A stretch of DNA of 64,000 nucleotides from Rotaria macrura (Eukaryota; Rotifera; Eurotatoria; Philodinida; Philodinidae), in the NCBI GenBank assembly GCA_900239685.1, contig OENT01000078.1:175317-239316 (forward strand). Reading direction: 5' to 3'. Positions 16,401 to 31,975 of the stretch are shown here, in pieces. Below the pieces are notes generated by a model that was given only the letters and a program-made list of their open reading frames with translations, was not told the origin of the DNA and ran no database searches. Made by a program: the position numbers and the translations under genes. Each line of letters opens with the position of its first letter. The first letter of the stretch is position 1.

Positions 16401-18870
16401 CTATCGGGTTGCTTTTCAGATAAAAGAAACTGCAGAAAACCAATCAAAGTCTCCGAAACATCCACTACGCTTTCGAGATCGTAAGTATTATAACACATAG
16501 GAATGAATCTGCAAGTTTAATCAAACATTCATGAGAGAACAGAATTTCTGGTAAAACCGTTCATCACTGTTTCTAATCTACATAATATTCTGGAAACATC
16601 ACTTATTTGTATAAATGTACAGAAATACTCGAGAAAAAAAACAATCACAAAACATCTCAGTAGAAACTGTAAGCTAATGCCTTTGGCTTTGAATACTGAC
16701 TAATCAACTGTAGAATTCATGCCAATTTTTCACACAATCAAAGATGTAAAGGGTTCATTCGATTGTGAATTTTATAGCAATAGAAAAACAAAACAGTTCG
16801 TTTGAAAATAATATGAAAGCTGCGATGAAAAAACATTTATGTCATTTGTAGATGTAATCGTGTGTCTCCATGCAAAGAAATCATCACCAAGTATTGGTCT
16901 ACAGAATCTAGTCATGCCACTTCGTGCAAGCTCTTTCCGTCGTCGAGAGCTTCCCATTGTTATTTTTGTCACCGAACTCGACTATATCGAAAAAGAATGG
17001 GATATGTTATCGACCTTTCCTGATATTTACATTCTCAACGTAAGACAATTCTAATTCAAAGAGAAAATACCATAATTCTAGATTCATGTTAGGTAAGAAT
17101 GAAATCGTATAACGTAGAGTTTGTGCTCATACTCCAAAAATAGTGCTTATGAATCTATAACTATGGTATTTCTACTGTGAAGATATGTGATATTGAAAGA
17201 ATGAACATCTTATCTTGACTAAAATAACTGTAGGGTTCACCGATAAATCCTTACAATCTAAAATTAGTTTCAATTCAAACTTGTCGTCAATGCGTCATTA
17301 TGTCTACATTAGATCGTGGAAATGTAGATCAATATTTAGTTGATAAATCAGCAGTGCTGTTGGCTCTCACGATTAGAAAAATCGAAATGAAATCAGCCGG
17401 ATTCATTTCTGCTCTAAGTCTAACAAGGAACAGCAAAGTTGGCTCCGATATTTTTGAATTCAAACAGAGACATCACAATCGAATTCACACACTGACAACT
17501 CTAAGTAGTTCATGAATTCTCATTTCGTTAGAGTCTGTCTGATACATTTTCTTTTAGCTATAGACTCAAATGTTCAATATGTCGAACAAGGTATAATGAT
17601 TTACTTTCCGCTAATATTTAATAGTCTCTTCTTCGTTTTATAGGTCACACAGATGAAGTTAATCTCCAATTTTTTTTAACTACTCCATTCGCATCAGGTA
17701 ACAATAGTATTTATTGTCCATGTTTTTCCTTTGCATGTTATAAATATGTAATTGAAGGTGTCGCCTTTGCTGACAGTGTACTTGACTGTATACTAAGCTG
17801 TGTGAGTATCAACTTATGCAACAGTAAATTACATACTAAATAATCTTGAGGATGTTAGAGACCTATTCTAGTGAGGAGGTTAGAAAACAAGGGGAAAGTC
17901 AAACAATTATTTTGGTAGTTTTTCTGTTGTTTCAATACACTCATCATTTTAAGAATTCGTACTTTAGTCACAAATTTCGAGTACTATACTTGAATTTTCA
18001 GTAAACTAAAGAACATGATATTTAGATTGAGAAAAAGAACAAAAATTCGAAAGTCTCATCAATATTTCGTTTATGAAAATTTTTTCTTTCAATTCAATGA
18101 CTGACCATGTACTTCAATAATCTCCAGAGAATTTTATATGGATTAGAGTGAATTTCAAAAATCACTCGATACATCACCTCTCTTTGAAATAAAATCGATC
18201 GTTGTTACTTCTCTCATATTGTTAACAAAGAATATTATCAAATTTTAAACATGCTACATTATTTGCCTATCGTGTCATGTATATAGGCATACTACAATGA
18301 GAACGCTGTCAATCTCCTACGAAACATTCTGATGGGTGGTATCGATCTACCATTAGAGGAAATCTTGGCTGAAGGCAAACACTTCGTTCAATGTGACATA
18401 CCTGATACATTGCGAAAGCGGAACCGAGCACGTATCACCTTGTTGGAAATTCGTGATCTCATTCCAGATATTGATTCGAGAGTACGATATGTATTGTTCT
18501 TTTGAAAATTTCATAACATGATTCGTATAATTTAGACCGTACCAGTCACATTCGATGTACTCTTCTGTGAATCACTTGAGCGCTATCGGATGATTGTCAT
18601 GGGTTTATATCGTCTTTTAGATTTGTTTCTTCAAAACACATCAACATCAGTAAATAATGAATCGACTGATGATCCTAAACGCATCGTCATCTACTATCCA
18701 CCGTATAACTATCAAATGCACTCATCAGATATGGTGTGTATTTTAGATTCGCACACATTATATAAATCAAATTGTTGATCCCTATTTTCTAGGTATATGT
18801 CATGCAACATTCACATCTGAAAACTGATGGCTACCTTTTTGATAGCATACCTCATCATATAGATGTCTAG
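10450..18870 (+). CDS. slo: Slo/BK-type large-conductance potassium channel alpha subunit
   Basis: Plasma-membrane K+ channel with S0-S6 and two cytosolic RCK domains. Exons: 10450-10656, 10740-10853, 10907-10974, 11683-11776, 11828-11939, 11996-12243, 12306-12380, 12433-12524, 12572-12685, 12740-12845, 13933-14085, 14133-14249, 14303-14356, 15052-15093, 15165-15274, 15320-15484, 15547-15632, 15685-15769, 15864-15950, 16227-16311, 16381-16480, 16852-17039, 17234-17504, 17558-17590, 17644-17697, 17758-17801, 18287-18481, 18536-18733, 18793-18870. They sum to 3375 nt, exactly 1124 codons plus stop. Seen: S0 ([17 protein letters not shown]), pore TMSTVGYGD (filter residues 283-286), RCK1 [12 protein letters not shown]2 HVIVCLH and NLVMPLRAS. 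Oddities: S4 reads [10 protein letters not shown], with Pro207 where BK has its third arginine; Gly361 stands where BK has the RCK1 Ca2+ ligand Asp367; the Ca2+-bowl position (932-945) lacks the run of Asp. Start is the first ATG, just before S0. Gating is probably not classical Ca2+ gating (inference). Confidence 0.93.
12846..13932 (+). other. Longest intron of the Slo gene
   Basis: About 1.09 kb, against about 50-80 bp for most introns of this gene. It separates two parts of RCK1. No ORF, RNA gene or repeat is recognised in it. The other long introns (10975-11682, 14357-15051, 17802-18286) are likewise empty by eye. Confidence 0.7.
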
Positions 18871-21713
18871 CCGGTGAATTATTGATTTCAATGATTTGAT
18901 CCGTTTTGTCATGGATATGGATCTTTTCACATTAGGTCATGAAAACTGCAATACTCTTTTGAAAATAACTTTGAAAATACTTAACCATTTTCTGTGATGG
19001 GAGCCAAGTCTTTCTAATAAATATAAACGAAAACAATCTACATTTATTATCTGAATCAAGTTGATATCCAGAAAATTCGTGGCGTTAGCGTTGCAGTTTG
19101 GTTGTTTTTGCTAAACAGTAAGTTTGTGGGTTGTTTTTGTTTTGTTTACAGCTAGCAACAAGATTTTGCCCTGTAGTATGTTTACGCTATTGGTCGACAG
19201 GAAACATCTGGATACTACACTCAAATAAAACGGATACAGATTTAACGTTAACGTGATAGGATGAAGTGTCTTTAAATAGTGGCAATACTTTAAAATCAAA
19301 CCATGCCCAATAGAATTTCATTATTTAAAGATCTTGCTCGATTTATTCGTCGATAGCATCAATTGAAGAGTAACATTTAGTTTTATTTCTGACTTCATAC
19401 ATCAAATGCACAACATCATCATTCAAACAGATCAACAAATATTAAGATGATGCACAGAAAAATTCCTTCCGAACGAAAGATAACAGAAAGTAACGAAAAA
19501 TAGTTCTAAAATTAACTGTTTTCAATTACTATCGTGTATGGAACGTCATCATCAATGTACATGAGCACAGAACTCGACAAGGATATTAATAAAAAGTAAA
19601 ATCGAATGCATATAAATCTGCATCGATTTCGACTAAACTTTTAGCACCGTTAGATCGTATTTATTATCAATCGTTCTACAAAATCTACATATGTTCATAC
19701 GAATCGGCCTAGAGGCGTAAGTTTTCAATTAATAATAAAATATAATTGATGAAAAGTCGATACAACTGACGTTCAAGTTGTACACTTACAAGAAGCTTTT
19801 CCCTATACAAAATTTCTCCGTGAATTACGGAATGAAACGAATTTATTTGAATCATAACGAAATCATATGCAATGGTTATCTTTACGAAATACCCTAGATT
19901 TATAGATTAGATATATGACATGTGGTTCAATAAGAAAATCTTCCTCTCTTGGATTCTTCTTAACAGCGATAAAGTTCGATTTTTCTATGACACTGTGGCT
20001 TATGACTAGCGAAGAATCGAATACTCAAAGTCAAAGATCGATAGACGTCATCTTTAAATATTTCAATTCAATTTCAATGCAATACAAAATCTGTTGAAAG
20101 TACATTTTAAATTAAGTCATCAAAAACAAAAACAGTAAGAACCTTCTTGACAAAATTCAAATGGATAAGAATTATTCCACTACTATGTACCAGTTTAAAA
20201 GATGTTTTTGATTAGTCTGTCATGGATGAATACATCATACATCAATTAGGCTTTCAATAAATGCCAATACGATTTATTTTCATGAATTTTAATTTTTTTA
20301 TCATTTGCTATGCTGTACCAAGAAAACGATATAAAACATTGAAAGAGGATATTGTTGTTAGTCTAATATAGAAGGCATGGGCCTCTCTCTCCTTGCAGTG
20401 TTTCTATTCGACTTTGATTTTCGTTCAATAAAAATAGAAGGTAAATACCGAGAAAAAAAATGGAGTGAAGCGATTATCGCAGATAGGAAAAGAAAAATCA
20501 TCACCAATTGAAGCACAATTAACATATAGTTTTTCTTTCCAAAAAATTCATAAAATCAAAGCGTGTAAATATGTTTTCAGCATCTTCATGAATATGGTAT
20601 ACTTCGACTGATTGAAACGATGACAGTCATTCTGCCAATATTGCTATTTAATTATTTCACGAGAATGTCAAAATTAAATTCGCGTATTAACAAGAACAGA
20701 TGGAATGATTTGTACGATACCAGCTTTAAATACAATAATTAAATGTCTTTTATTGACTAGTCAAGTATGTTGTGACAAAAAGAGAACACTGTTACATGTA
20801 GATAATCTAATGCAAATGATATATATTTACAGAAGGATATGGAAGCTTTCAAATGAATGTTTAATATTTTTTATCATAGAAGACAAACTATGTCAATGTC
20901 ATTGACAAAAACGATACTTTCCGAAGAGTTCACCAGCACAGTTCTTAAACAATTACGTCTCGGTGTCGAAAATAATTAATTTCAATGACCTGAGTAACAA
21001 AGAGAATTCTCAAGATTGGACTATAATTATTTTCCTTACGTACTAAGATGAATCTGAGTAGCTAACTTGTATTAGTAAATTTTTCTCAAAATTTATTTAA
21101 ATAACTAAAACTAAGATAATCATGTTTGTTCATTATGAAATATTTCGTGAATAAGAGTGTTTCTAAATAAGAACCAAATTAATTATAAATTTTTTGTAAT
21201 TGTATAAATGGCAGATTAATTTTAAAAAAAGTTCTTCTATTACTTTCCACTCTGATGAAGTCGACGTGGACGTCGGAATATGGTTGCGGGGTCTGACGCA
21301 TTTCACTATAGCACGAGATATTCGAAGTCGCACATATGAATAGTATTATCGACAATCGCAAAATAATGCAGTCATAAGTATACCGACGATAGTATAAATA
21401 GAAATTCAAGAATAAAATTCGTATTCACTAACGCCGGAACAATAAATCGATACAATCACGATAAGTTTTATCTTTGCCTGACTCTGACTCGAAAACATTC
21501 TTCATCATGACAATAGACTTAGATCATATCTGAAGCTTCAAAATGTTTAGCTAAGACACAATATTTGTTGATTCTATATGAAAACTTAACAAAAACGACA
21601 AAATGCCTTCGTTGAGCCTATAAAACTACAGACAATAAAATATTCAGTCACTTTTTTTTTATAGATCTTGATAAAATGGAGAATACTACTATAACGTTGA
21701 ATCGATTCTCAAT
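18871..21713. other. Intergenic, no gene recognised
   Basis: AT-rich sequence after the Slo stop. A canonical AATAAA at 19016-19021, about 146 bp past the stop, is a plausible polyadenylation signal. A minus-strand open stretch at 21179-21409 has no recognised domain. Confidence 0.5.
19016..19021 (+). promoter_or_regulatory. Candidate polyadenylation signal of the Slo gene
   Basis: AATAAA in the gene's orientation, about 146 bp after the stop codon at 18870. Such hexamers are common by chance in AT-rich DNA, so only position supports it. Confidence 0.35.
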
Positions 21714-22022
21714 TCACTTCATTTGTGAGAGCATCTGATTTTGTGGAATTAAACCAAGTCGGCCAGCTTGAACAAAATAATCTTTCGCAGCTTCTGTTGC
21801 GGCAGTATTTCAGTTAGCGTAATGACGTGAATTACCAACAATGCCAGTATTTTCAGTTATACATCTACACTGACCATCCCAAACCCATTGCCATCTGTGT
21901 AAGCGACCTTCAGTTTCTGCAATATATTTTTGTCCCATAAAATAAAATTCTTGACCCTCATTCCATTGATGTAAATTTACAGTAGTCGTCGCGACGGCTA
22001 CCCAGTGAATGGAAAACGCCAT
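21714..22022 (-). pseudogene. ALF/scygonadin-like gene with in-frame TGA
   Basis: From ATG at 22022 the frame gives 70 codons, then TGA (21812-21810), then 31 more open codons to TGA at 21716-21714. The 102-residue pattern follows anti-lipopolysaccharide factor (ALF): a Trp-Asn-Glu-Gly start, FYFMGQKYIAE, then RLHRWQWVWDGQCRC, a Gly-rich turn, and a C-terminal helix pair on the far side of the stop (AATEAAKDYFVQAGRLGLI). ALFs are secreted antimicrobial or LPS-binding proteins of arthropods. Here there is no signal peptide, and the first Cys of the usual disulfide loop is replaced (GQKY). The TGA could be a CGA to TGA mutation. Alternatives are a truncated functional protein or an assembly error. 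The family call is by pattern, not by search. Confidence 0.5.
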
Positions 22023-22128
22023 TTTCACAAGAATAATATAATACAAAGGAATGTCGAGTGTTGAAATTGTTTTTAATTCTTAAACAAGTGTTTTCAATTG
22101 TTAAACTTACGCAACCGATTTTTCCAAT

Positions 22129-22473
22129 TTAACTCTCCACTTTTTTACTTGTTGTTTTCTGTGACAATTTGATCAGTGCTTTTTCTGATATGAAGTTTTT
22201 ATTGTGTGTATTTCGTTTTATTATCGTAATGGGGAAAGAGATACAAAAGATTTCAGTAATGACAAAAAAAACGACAGAAATCCGACCAAGATCATGAATA
22301 AAGTGATAGATATGTAACAAGAAGCTTTGCAGATTTTCTTGAACGAATGAGGTTTTCCTTAGTACTGAGACAAACAATAAACAAAAACGTGAACATAGAT
22401 GAATAGTAGAAAATAAAATGCGGACTTTTTGTTCATCAGTTCGCGTTATCAGCAACCATTTTACCACTTCCAT
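22129..22473 (-). CDS. Hypothetical protein, 114 residues
   Basis: ATG at 22473 to TGA at 22129. The product has two hydrophobic stretches (about residues 19-38 and 68-84) and a Lys-rich end (LSQKTTSKKVES). It lies 106 bp upstream of, and in the same direction as, the ALF-like gene. No family is recognised, and chance in AT-rich DNA cannot be excluded. Confidence 0.25.
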   Translation of the reverse strand: MEVVKWLLITRTDEQKVRILFSTIHLCSRFCLLFVSVLRKTSFVQENLQSFLLHIYHFIHDLGRISVVFFVITEIFCISFPITIIKRNTHNKNFISEKALIKLSQKTTSKKVES

Positions 22474-22989
22474 TGATATGTTCTAAGGGAAATCTGAAGC
22501 AAAATATGTTTGTACAATTCTTTTATATTTTTATACTTTTTTGTACATTTTTCTTCCATAAGTAAAGTGTAAGGAAGTGTGTAATTGAATTTTACTGAAA
22601 GAGAGAAAACAAAAATTTATTCTCTATCGATTAAAAAACTACTGATCGATAAGAAACGAAAAGTTGAGCAGCGACTAACATGTTTTTTCTTTTTCTCATG
22701 AAACATTTAAAAAGCGACACGTAAGGGTAAATGGGGGGGGGGCGATGTCTTCGTAAATTTTTGAGCCAGTTAGAGTCACCTTTTCTCCCTTAACAAATAA
22801 AGCTAACTATCAAGAAAGTTAAGCACTATGTTATTCGGCAAAACTTGCTGTTGACGATGTTAGTGTGGATAGTTGTTCTCAATCCATAAGTATGGGTTCC
22901 ATTTGTATTATTATACTGTTGACCAAAAGCTTGCAGCTTCATCCGCAAAATATTCCCCCCTAAGTTACAATTTATTCTTATTCTATTCT

Positions 22990-23245
22990 GTTTAATTATT
23001 ATAATTCCTCTTCCTCCCTGATACGTAATTATTGTTTGAATATTAAAAGATTAATTCTAATAAATCTATTTTTGCTTTAGATGCTAATTAATTCAATATT
23101 TTACAATAAGATAAAATAATTAGGCATCGTTTCAGAGATATCTATCTTTTTCTTCAGTTTATGTCTTTTTAGATGTTATGCTTTTTCATTGTTTAAAATA
23201 GGGATCTGTCGATTCTTTTTTGTTCTATTTTTCTATAATAGTGGA
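22990..23245. repeat. Terminal repeat of the Penelope-like element (left)
   Basis: About 255 bp, including CGTTTCAGAGATATCTATC and CTATAATAGTGG. It matches the right terminal repeat (26030-26275) in inverted orientation and an internal copy (about 25765-26010) in direct orientation, with many point differences. Confidence 0.8.
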
Positions 23246-25764
23246 ATGGAATGGCAAGGCCGTAATTCTGGTCAATGAAATCAAACTACATGTTATCATC
23301 ATCCGTTTCACTATTACCATTCTGTCATCCAGTGCCATCTATTGTTCTTGTGTTAGAACGTTATACTGCTTGACTTTTATCTTTTTCTCTGATTGATTCC
23401 AACTATAATTCAATGATTGAAAGCTATCATTTTTCAATTTCATCGTGCTTATTAATGGAATCGTATAGTTTTGAGTATATAGAACATGACTTCTCTTAAT
23501 CATCTTTTCTTTGAGTTTTTTTTTTCTATAGCTATTGCTTTGACGTACTGAGTATATATTGTTGATTGTTTTTCGAATGTGTTGTACTATTTTTCAGTTG
23601 GATTCTCTTTCATTTTTACTGATTAATTTCTCATATTGCTTTATTTATTGATTAAACCAGATGTTTGTTTGTCCGATGGAATTATGTTGCTTCACAACTA
23701 GAATTCCTTTTATATATGATTGAATTTGTTTCTGATGTTATCGGTGAATTAAGGTATGACTAGTTTATTTGTATATGAGAAAAAACGTGTAATTTTAGTT
23801 TCTTTATTTTTAGTACTTCAATGTCAGGTTTATACAGCACGGTAATTTAATATTTGGTTTCTTTGTTTTCATTCGCTGTTTTATGATTTCTTATTTTTGA
23901 TTGTCTTCATTTTATTAAAGTATGAATATCTTCTTTTTGTTGTATGATATTTTGTGCTGTGTTCCTTATTCTGCATACTATATTTGATACAATGCTTCTA
24001 TCGATTGATTTTTGATGACAAGAGTTGTAATTGAATAATGTGTTTGAGAGAGTTTCTTTTCTAAATAATCTAACATCTGTTTTCTAGACATCTGCATGTC
24101 TAGCTAGTGTGGTGTCTAGGGAATTGATTTTGTTGTTGTATTTAAATACGGTGGTTTATCTAATACTACTTTTAATTCTTTACAAGTTATTGACATATTC
24201 ATTTTAGTTATTATCAATATATCTGAATAGTTTTTGTTTTAGATTTAATTTACTTAGATGTTTTTTTATGTAATCGTCAAGACATAAATCAGGTCTCATC
24301 GATGATGAGCTTTTACCTATTGGTAAGTCTTGTTGTTGTTAGTAGGATTTATTATTGAATTCAAAATAGTTGTTTTTCACTGATTCAGTACGTAGTTTCT
24401 TTTCTATATGTTTTAGTCAATGATGGTTCCTTAAATGCTTTTGATTTTTTAATTCTATTTATGGCGATCTCAGCTGCCTTGGCTATTGGTATGTAGATGA
24501 ATATATCTTTAATATATAATCTTGCAAAATTTTTGTCATGGTTCAAAACTATTTTCAATACTTCTGTGATCAGATTTGATGCATTAGTGATTGAATTATC
24601 AACTGTTGTTCTTAGGCCTTTGATAAATAAAAAAAGTAAATTGTGATATTATTGTATAATATTTTTAGAGCAAGTTAATAATCTCGTGAGATGATTGGCT
24701 TTATGTATCGTTGATTTTCCTCGAATTTGAGATAAATCTTCGATTGCATTTAGTTATCTTTCTTGACTGAGTTTGATTTTGTTTTTTTTGGATGACTTCT
24801 CAATGAGTTCAGACTTATTCTTTTTAATTTTCTTCCGGAGATTTTGTTCTTGTTCTTCATTTTTGGGCTCGTTTTAATATCATTATTCATTTCTTGTGAT
24901 ACAATTATTTTCGTTCAATACAACGACTTTTCCAACTTTGTCAACTTCTGTGATCATAATATTTTTTTCATTCCTAATTTCATTTAAAATATCTCTTTCT
25001 GTTTTTCCTAGGTTGTTCTTTGTCAATTTTCACCATGTTTAAAACATGTCAAGATTTCCGATATTGTATATTGTTTGATCAAGTTTGGTGCTGTGAGTAG
25101 TTCTTTTTCTCAATTGATTATGTACTCAATTGCATCGATCGATTTGAGTAGTGGAACAAACCTTATGTCTTTTTTCAGAAGATTCCATGGTTGTTTATTT
25201 AGACATGTGTTTGATAAATTGACGACATTGGTATCTTTGTTTTTTTGGGTGATTTTCATTCTGCGTCGTTTTATTATTTTCATGTATTAGTGAGGTTCTT
25301 CATGTAAATTTCACTGGTTCCATCAATTTTTTGTCGTGTTTTCTTATAATGATGTTCTTTAATTGATATGTCTGTGATACATCCATAGAAGATCAAATTG
25401 GTGGTCACTATTCGGTTGGTATTCTTGTATTTCACATTTCAGTTTTAACCTTTTGTTTGTGTGTTGATTTCAATATGATGCACCCGTCTTTGTTTGTAAA
25501 GCCATCGTAATGCATTATTTTTAATTTTCACTTTTGTATTGTTTACTATTATTTTATTCTAATAATTATTAGTTTTTTGTTTAATGATAAAATCATTTGG
25601 AATTATAGTATTATATTTACAAATTTAAAAAAATGAATATGTTGTTCAATTTTGATTGTTTTACCAATAGTTTTCCTTTGTTCATTACTGTTGTTATTGT
25701 TCTCTCTCCATGGAAGAATTTGTGATTACATATCCTTAAGAATGTCATTCGATATTTTCTTTTC

Positions 25765-26010
25765 ATTATTATTATTAATGATAATTATTTTCGTACTAAA
25801 AACGTTTTTTTTCTTCTTTAGATACAAATTAAGCAGAGATTTTACAATAATATTAGATCGTTAGGAAACGTTTCGGAGATACTTATCTTCTTCTTCAGTG
25901 TATATTTCTTTTGATGTTATTTTTCTTTCATTGTTTCACATGTGTAGATATCTGACAATTCTGTTTTCCTTTCTCTATTTTTTTATAATATTGGAAAGGA
26001 CTGATAATAA
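25765..26010. repeat. Direct internal copy of the element's terminal repeat
   Basis: Carries the variant CGTTTCGGAGATACTTATC and is in direct orientation relative to 22990-23245. It lies head to head with the inverted copy that begins about 20 bp further on. This tandem direct/inverted layout is the pseudo-LTR arrangement of Penelope-like elements. Confidence 0.75.
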
Positions 26011-26029
26011 GAAGATAATTCTGTATTAT

Positions 26030-26275
26030 CTGTCGTTTCACTATTATAGAAAATAGAGCAATAAACAAAAACATAGCATCAAAAGTAACATGAACTGAAA
26101 AAGGAGATAGACATCTCTGAAACGCTTCCTAATAATCTAATCTTATTGTACAATATCTAATTGATCAATATCTAAAGAAACAAATAAATTTATTGGAATT
26201 AATCTGTTAATATTCAAATAATGATTACATATCAAGAGGAAGAAGAATTTTAATAATAAAGGAAAATATCAAGTG
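26030..26275. repeat. Terminal repeat of the Penelope-like element (right, inverted)
   Basis: Its reverse complement reads ...GCGTTTCAGAGATGTCTATC... and aligns with 22990-23245 over about 245 bp. Given the minus-strand RT, this is the 5' end of the element. Confidence 0.8.
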
Positions 26276-27590
26276 ACCCTTCTAAAACACGCATAGTTAT
26301 TCTTATCCCTTTATCCATCAAAACAATAGAAAAATCTAAACGAAGCTTGTTGTAGATACCGAATATTCGTAATTGTTTTCAGAGAGAAGAAATCATTTCA
26401 TAAAATGTTCAACTACAAAGTTTTGAGAAAGTTTCCATGAACTCCTTTGCTCTCTTTTTGATCTGTGTATTCGTAAATTCTCATAGTATGCCACCGGGAG
26501 TTTTAGTGGAGCTCATGTAGTAAAGCAAATAGATAAACTGAACTTGTTTTTTTATTTATCTAACCTGAAAGCTAAGTAATTCGTTAACCTCTAAAACAGA
26601 ATGACTGATTCTGATTCACAGTTGTTGACTGTTTTTTTTAATATTTGCTTTCAGAGAAAACTTTTCATGGCTTGATTTAATCAAGTTGCATTAGAAAAGA
26701 AACCAGTGAGTATTCACTAGTCACTGCTATTGATTTCTAAAAGCCTCAAGTAGTCAGCATGTATACATATATAATATTGCTATTGATGGATTTTTCTTTA
26801 AACTCTCCGTAGTAATCATCACGTAAGACTGTATGAAACCTGAATGAAGTAGTACACTTTTCAAAATTATATTTAGAGATGACGTGCGATACTCGAATGA
26901 CAGAAAACTAGAAATAGATTAGTCGAGTTTCTACGTCGAGTGGATCTGTACGTTTCATAGATGAGAATAGAAAATAGATGTATGTATTTCAGTTTAGTGA
27001 GAAACCTTGGCAGGCAAGTAAGCTTTTAACACTAGCAAATAAAATCTATCCCTTTTCAAACGTTTCAATCAGGTTCCCCGATACGTATATGCAAACTTAT
27101 ATGCTATGGTGCAGCTCCATGCTACCTGATAAGTTCTATTATATGCGTCTTTTTATCAACGTAATCATGAATTCTGAGTTCTATTGGTGACGAAATAGTG
27201 TATATGCAAGAATTATTATTAAGAGAACAGAGAGACCAAAGCAAGTAATAAGTGCTAGAAATGTATTGAGCTTCAGCAGAATAGAAATGGCTTGTTAAGT
27301 TCATTTTCGTTGAAAGAGTACCTGTATACCGAGCAGAACTAAGTAGTGGTAAACATATCAGAAGTCAACACTTCTCTTGTCGACAAAACTCTCATTTGTC
27401 TAAAGAAAAACTTCCATAGAATGTGTTTTTGAGTGTTCTGCGCTTGATACTTCAGATTTGATATCGCCTATAACACTAATTGGCACTTATTAAATTCGTT
27501 TGTTGAGAATCGCGTTATGTTTTTGATACCTAAATAATTAAGAGAAAGTATTTTCCGTTATTAGAACCAGGATTTTCGATCATCCTATAG
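26276..27590. other. Intergenic / possible 5' region of PFKFB copy 2
   Basis: No gene recognised. A minus-strand open stretch (27530-27928) overlaps the PFKFB exon and is a shadow. Promoter or non-coding exons of the downstream gene may lie here but cannot be seen. Confidence 0.4.

Positions 27591-31975
<4,385 letters not shown>

Larger units (their letters stand above)
22990..26275 (-). mobile_element. Degenerate Penelope-like (Athena-type) retroelement
   Basis: The minus strand carries broken reverse-transcriptase segments in the order expected for Penelope-like elements: VVNLSN (about 25230-25213) with a following LLKKDIRFVP, KLTKNN...ITEVDKVGKVVVLNENN (about 25030-24900), a decayed NGxxYxQ region near 24400, DLPIGKSSSSMRP (about 24330-24290) for the usual LPMGSPLSP, and LFRYIDNN (about 24234-24210) for the YxDD active site, here with Asp to Asn. 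Stops and frameshifts between them make it inactive. The ends are repeats in both inverted and direct orientation, as in the pseudo-LTRs of this class. I could not find a GIY-YIG endonuclease, which fits the endonuclease-less Athena type known from bdelloids, but decay could also explain it. Confidence 0.75.

Noticed and set aside
22725..22745. G10 tract as a telomere-like or quadruplex signal
   Set aside because: A single isolated run without repeats; likewise the C-rich tract near 9751.
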